From Polytrichum commune (Eukaryota > Streptophyta > Polytrichopsida > Polytrichales > Polytrichaceae), in contig OX485805.1 of NCBI GenBank assembly GCA_950295325.1, forward strand, positions 22,247,501 to 22,311,500: a stretch of 64,000 nucleotides of DNA. Reading direction: 5' to 3'. This document shows, piece after piece, positions 59,199 through 64,000 of the stretch; positions within the stretch are counted from its first letter, which is position 1, and each line of letters opens with the position of its first letter. The notes under the pieces were generated by a model. The model searched no databases. It was not told where the DNA came from and worked only from the letters and a program-made list of their open reading frames with translations. The translations under genes and the position numbers were made by a program.

Positions 59199-62100
59199 TT
59201 AAGGTTCCTTACGTTGGGGAGGGCTTCCACCCCCTCCTCCTCCGCCGCCTCCACCAGCGCCAGCACCGGGGCAGTACCCAATGCACACTCCACCTCCACC
59301 TCCGCCTCCACCACCTGCTCGTAAAAAAAGCATCAAAAACTTCAAGAGTGAGCTCAAGCATGGTACAAGCCAAAGACTTTATGTCGGTTTTCACATGTCA
59401 ACCTGAGTTTCGAGTTTACAGTGCACTGTGATGTGCCATCCAACATCGACATCAACACCATAGCCGATGGCTTTCTGCAAGTCTCACAGTGCACTGTGGG
59501 GTGTAACCCAACACCACAACCAATGAAGTTATGGAAGTCTCTCAAATTACAGTGCACTGTGAAGTGTGAGCCAACATTGGCATCAACAAGATAGCCAATG
59601 AATTCTAGTAAGTCCCATAAATTACAGTGCAATGCGAAGTGTGAGATTAATAGCCAATGAGTTTTCGCAAATCTCACAAGTTAAGTGCCTTGTGAAATGT
59701 GAGCCAACACCATAGCCAATGAGTTTTTGCAAATCTCTCAATTTATAGTGCAAAGTGAAGTGTAACTCAATATTTGCATCAACACCATAGTCGATGACAT
59801 TTCACCAGTCTCGCAAATTACACTTCAGATTTCACTATAAACTTGTGAGACTTGCCAAATTGATCTAACATTAGCCAACACCAACACTATAGCCAATAAG
59901 TTTTAGCAAGTCTCACAAATTACAGTGCACTGTGAAATGTAACCCAACATCGGCATCAACACCATAGCCAATGAAGTTTAAAAAGTCTAACAAATTAGAC
60001 TTCAAAGTGCACTATAATTTTCGAGACTTGCCAAAGTGATCCAACATCGGCATCAACACTTTAACCAATGATTTTTTTGCAAGTTACACTAATTACAATG
60101 CACTGTGAAGTGCAACCCAACTTTGGCATCAACACCATCCATAGCCACCAAATGTTTTGCAAGTCTCTCCAACTACAATGCACCGTAAACTGTAACCCAA
60201 CATCGGCATCGACACCATAGTCGATGAGTTTTTGCGAGTATCACAAATTATACTTCACAAGCACAAAAAATTGCCAAATCCATCAAACATGCATAGGCAT
60301 CAACACTGTACCCGGTGAGTTTTCACAAGTTTCACAAATCGCAGTGCACTGTGGAGTGTAACCCAACATTAGCATCAACACCATAACCAATGAGTTTTTG
60401 CAAGTCTCACAAATCACAGTGCACTGTAGAAGTGTGACCCAACATCGACAAACCTCACAAATTATAGTGCACTGTGAAGTGTGATCCAACATCGGCATCA
60501 ACACCATAGCCAATAATTTTTTCCAAGTCTTACAAACCACATTGCACTGTCAAGTGCCATCCAGCATCGGCATCAACACCATAACCAATGCAATTCTGCA
60601 AGTCTCAATTGTAATCGAAAATGGCAAGAGCGATGAATACCTCCACCTCCTCCACCTCCACCTCCACCCCCACCGCCGCCTCCTCCACCTCCACCTCCTC
60701 CTCCTCCTCCTCGACCAGGACCCCGACCTCGACCAGGTCCGTAACCATTACCATCACCAGGACCAGGACCACCACCACCAGGACCCCTACCAGGCCCCCC
60801 TCTGCCGGGACCTCCTCCTCCGCCGGGACCTCCGCCTCCGCCTGGGCCGAATGGACCTCCTCCCCCCGGACCATATGGGCCTCCTCCGTCGGGACCTCCT
60901 CCGCCAGGACCTCCTCCGCCCGGACCGAATGGACCACCCCCACCGGGGCCGTATCCGCCAGGACCTCCTCCTGGTCCTCCGTCTTTCTCTTCCCTACCGC
61001 CTCCTCCGTCTCCTCCGTCTCCTTCAAGCGCACGTCCCTAAAGTCCAGCGTCACAATACAAAAGAAAATACTCATTAAACAATGTCAAAAGCACCAGTGT
61101 GGTTGATCATCGACCTTCAAACCCTCGGCAAACGTGGACTGGATCCACAGAACACATAATGTCGTCTAACGTTCGAACGTCTGAATTCAGAGTTCTTCTT
61201 CTGATGTTAGGTCACAGTGCACCATAGTATCATTGACCGACCTTCAAACGACAAACGACAAACGAGCTGAAGCTAGCGGAGCTAGTCAGTTCCGGGGGAG
61301 TTTTGTAACCAAGTACGAGAAAATTGGTCATCGGCAAGCAGGTGGCATGCATTCACAGAACATAAATGTCACCTGACATTGGTGAGTCGTGTTCTGATGT
61401 TAGGCCATAGTGCCTCATAGTATCATCGACCGACCTTCAATCCTCGACAAACGAGCTGAGGCTAGCCAGCTGAGAGCTCTGGAAGATTTTGGAGCCCCAA
61501 GTATGAGAAAATCGGTCATTGTGAAACAGGTGACATCCATAGAGCGCAAGTGCTGTCCGACATTGATGATTCATGTGCTGAGGTTAGGTCAGTGCATCAT
61601 CGTACCATCGCCCGCGGCCCGACCTTCACATCCTCGACAAACGAGCTGGGGCTTGCCAGTTCCGGGAGATTTTTGAACCCAAGTACGAGAAAATTGGTCA
61701 TCGTCAAGCAGGTGGTATGCACCCACAAAACACAAATGTCATTTGACATTGGTGTTTCGAGTTCTGATGGTAAGTTATATTGCATTATCATATCAGCGAC
61801 TGACCTTCAAACCCTCGACAGACGAGGTGAGTCTAGTCAGATCCGGGAGGTTTTTGAACCCAAGTATGAGAAAATCAATCATCGTCAAGATCCTGGGTTT
61901 TATAGAACACAAGTGTCATCTGCCACCAATGATTCATGTTCTGGTGTTAGGTCATAGTGTACTATATCATCAACTGACCTTCAAACCCTTGACAACGAGC
62001 TGAGGCTAGGCAGTTCTGGGAGATTTTTGAACCCAGGCACAAGAAAATCGATCATCGGCATGCATCCACAGAACGAAAAATCGCCCAACCATGCCTGCAA

Positions 62101-62519
62101 TTGTTCACCCTCACAGAGTCCCAACAATGACTAATGTGCAGCGTAAACACCGGATTGGGAGCATTTTCCTCCCACCGGCAATGGGCAAACCCCAAAACTC
62201 CAGTACATCACGAGAGCCGGCCGACGACCATCTTCAAGTGCTCACACATCTCAAACAGCAACATTATGCAGGCTTGTGAAAATCTCTGTACCTTGGTAAC
62301 CAACGGATGCTGCACGGTACTGATATTATCTTCAGCCGGCTTCAATAATGCCTGCAGCTCCCCAGCTTTACCTACCTCGACCTCAGCTTGCACATTGGTT
62401 TGGTTATTATTCTCCAAGAGCTCCTGTGCACTCACCAGGAAGAATGCTGCAAGTAGAGCTGCAACGAGTAATGGGAGCTGAAGGTGGCCATTATGGGCAC
62501 ACCGGGTGGATATGGCCAT
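59199..62519 (-). CDS. Secreted glycine-rich protein, three exons
   Basis: Exons on the minus strand: 62519-62292, 61037-60641, 59314-59199. Phases 0 and 1 match, giving 246 aa. Exon 1 encodes a signal peptide (MAISTRCAHNGHLQLPLLVA, then ALLAAFFLVSA, likely cut before QE) and a polar segment with N-glycosylation-type NQT and NIS. Exon 2 is almost entirely Gly-rich, with GPGGGGPFGPGGGG, GGPYGPGGGG and GYGPGRGRGPGR motifs ending in a run of glycines. Exon 3 continues poly-Gly, then VCIGYCPGAGAG, more glycines and SPPQRKEP. Donors AAG|GTACAG and GGAG|GTATTC and acceptors ACTTTAG and ACGAGCAG support the model. Glycine-rich proteins with signal peptides are usually cell-wall proteins in plants; that role is inferred. 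The opposite strand of exon 2 reads as a Pro-rich frame but has an internal TAA and no signal peptide. Both introns are filled with tandem repeats. Confidence 0.82.
59420..60600. repeat. Minisatellite in intron 2 of the glycine-rich gene
   Basis: About fifteen diverged units of roughly 65-90 bp: CCAACATCGGCATCAACACC, ATAGCCAATGAGTTTTTGCA, AGTCTCACAAATTACAGTGC, ACTGTGAAGTGTAA. The array fills most of the 1326-bp intron 2. Units vary by substitution and by internal deletion. Confidence 0.9.
61100..62070. repeat. Minisatellite in intron 1 of the glycine-rich gene
   Basis: About five units of 176-190 bp, marked by CTCGACAAACGAGCTGAGGC at about 61255, 61443, 61632, 61814 and 61988, with CAGTTCCGGGAGATTTTTG, AACCCAAGTACGAGAAAAT, CACAGAACACAAATGTCATC and GACCGACCTTCAAA in each. 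Its sequence is unrelated to the intron 2 array. Confidence 0.9.
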
Positions 62520-64000
62520 CGCCAGATATCTATCTATCTATCTAACTTACACAGCAGATAGATTGATGTCTGCAGGGTTAACTACTTAGAAGTGAAGGGA
62601 TCTTGAGTGCCTGAAGGCTCTACCTGCGGTGGATGTGACACATGAAGAATGCATATGAGTGCTGGACGAGGCCTCCAGTTATTATGTGGGATATTGAAGG
62701 TAGCTAATTTAGCGAGCTGGGCATTGATGGATGGATGGATGGAATGGTATAGTAATGCAGCTGGGAAGTTATACGTGGACTGGAAATCTGGCCTGGTGCT
62801 GGCAGCACTGCTAGTGAGTCAGCTGATCCGTAGCAACACCGCTTCTGTAGCTTGACCAAGGAAACTTCGGAAGAAACGGCCACATGTAGCAAGCAGAATT
62901 GAAAGCAGCCTTTGGGACAACATATATGTTGATATCGTCCTTGCGGGATGCGCTAGTCCGATTGTTTCCAATCTCGCTGCAGTTCTGATGAGCTGATGAC
63001 AGTACTTGGAACAATATTATTGGTAGAAGGCTGTGACCGCACTTGCTCAGAGACTCACTGTCAAGTTCATGATTTCATTCAGAACTTTCTAAAAGCAATG
63101 AACGGGGAGAACCGACCGCGAGTTACAGATGAGCCGGTTGAGTTTGAGAAATACCCGGTCGAAGTTCAAGACTTCAGGGAAGTTACCTATCATTTTAAGA
63201 GGAATATACCTTGTAAAGAATAACGGAAAGATCACAACATGTAAGCGGCTGGGCTTGGAAACACTAGGATTTTGATCGATTATGCCCAAAAATCTCCCTG
63301 GACATTGTGTATAAGTTTTGATGGATGTTTTGTACCAGATAATGCGCATTTGGGGAACCGGCCGCGAGTCAGTCTAGCCAATGGCCATTATCTTGCATAA
63401 TTTCCAGCAGGAAGAGATAATGCACATGAAATAGGCCTAGAGGAAAGCCTTGAGGGGAGGACTTTACAAACAATTGAGGTCCTACCCAAAGGGTGGGAGC
63501 TTGAGGGGCAAGGATGGATTTTTTGTAAAGGCTGTATCCAGGGGTTTTTACTTGCTTGAAAAGCAAGCCTTGTTTTCCTTGTCAATTTGTGAAGCATGGG
63601 ACATCAGAAGCCACCAGTGGTATGTGGAATGTTCAAAAAGAGTTTTAAATTCCTTTCTTTGTATAAATCCTACTGGGAAGAAACAACTCTTCCTAGGTTA
63701 ACCGGGTGAGGGAATGAAATAAAATGCTATTGATAATGAAAACATCGCTCCACGTACTAAATAGAATGTTGATTCATCCAATAATTAACCAAATATAAAT
63801 CCTAGGTTTTATTTTAAAGAAAGATTCATTTTGGGTGAAATATTAATTCAATTCCAATACTGCACGGATTCTAATATTACAAGTGTCAATACAAAAAACA
63901 CCATATTTGTTAATTTGAGAGTTTCTCTTGTCTCAAATTAATATATGGACCACAACAACCTGAAGTCGCCTAAAACTATATTGTCAACAATCTCAAATAT
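62520..64000. other. Upstream of the glycine-rich gene, nothing firm
   Basis: Starts with a short ATCT microsatellite (62530-62543) in the probable 5' leader or promoter of the leftward gene. Frames at 62649-62855 and 62996-63223 are moderately long, but I see no family signature. The last 600 bp are AT-rich. Confidence 0.35.

Noticed and set aside
60542-61106. Plus-strand Leu/His/Arg-, Thr/Ser- and Pro-rich frames over the glycine-rich exon
   Set aside because: They are antisense or shifted readings of GGX codons. The minus-strand model has a signal peptide, matching splice phases and a shared composition in exon 3.

Overview
The window looks like a gene-poor, repeat-rich stretch of a land-plant nuclear genome. 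It is AT-rich, its genes are split by GT-AG introns (one GC-AG), it carries TTTAGGG-type interstitial telomere motifs, and it has a plant-type U4 snRNA gene with an upstream sequence element and TATA box. Exons were assembled by eye from splice signals, reading phase and family resemblance, with no transcript data. Species is not resolved; several predicted proteins are unfamiliar, so a non-seed plant is possible, but this is only an impression.

Layout. 1-847: a zinc-finger reading frame on the minus strand that runs off the left edge. 0.9-4.2 kb: non-coding DNA with a 410-bp MITE and a tandem repeat array. 4.3-5.0 kb: an intronless gene of unknown function (possible CID/RPR fold) with a tandemly duplicated upstream region. 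5.97-15.42 kb: a 9.5-kb inverted repeat (two 4.1-kb arms, 1.2-kb spacer) made of old transposon debris including LINE RNase H sequence. 16.6-18.6 kb: a two-exon LRAT/NlpC-P60-like gene with a decayed copy of its 3' end beside it. 18.7-22.6 kb: repeats. 23.1-27.1 kb: a C-terminal J-domain protein, probably organellar. 27.8-32.7 kb: repeats. 32.8-36.2 kb: a DNAJC17-like J-domain/RRM splicing-factor gene with possible extra 3' exons. 37-48.8 kb: transposon territory, with two fragments of one LINE family, a MITE with a precise TA duplication, a transposon with poly-G terminal repeats, a fold-back element, a nucleobase-ascorbate transporter pseudogene and degraded retroelements. 49.5-55.3 kb: a twelve-exon S-adenosylmethionine carrier gene with a U4 snRNA gene inside intron 4. 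56-58.3 kb: repeats and a CCCH-finger-like exon. 59.2-62.5 kb: a three-exon secreted glycine-rich protein gene on the minus strand, each intron packed with a different minisatellite. 62.5-64 kb: nothing recognised.

The genes are unrelated housekeeping or lineage-specific units and do not form a cluster. The most notable structures are the U4 gene nested in the SAM carrier, the large palindrome, the directly repeated GCAG|GT exon junction of the LRAT-like gene, and the array-filled introns of the glycine-rich gene.
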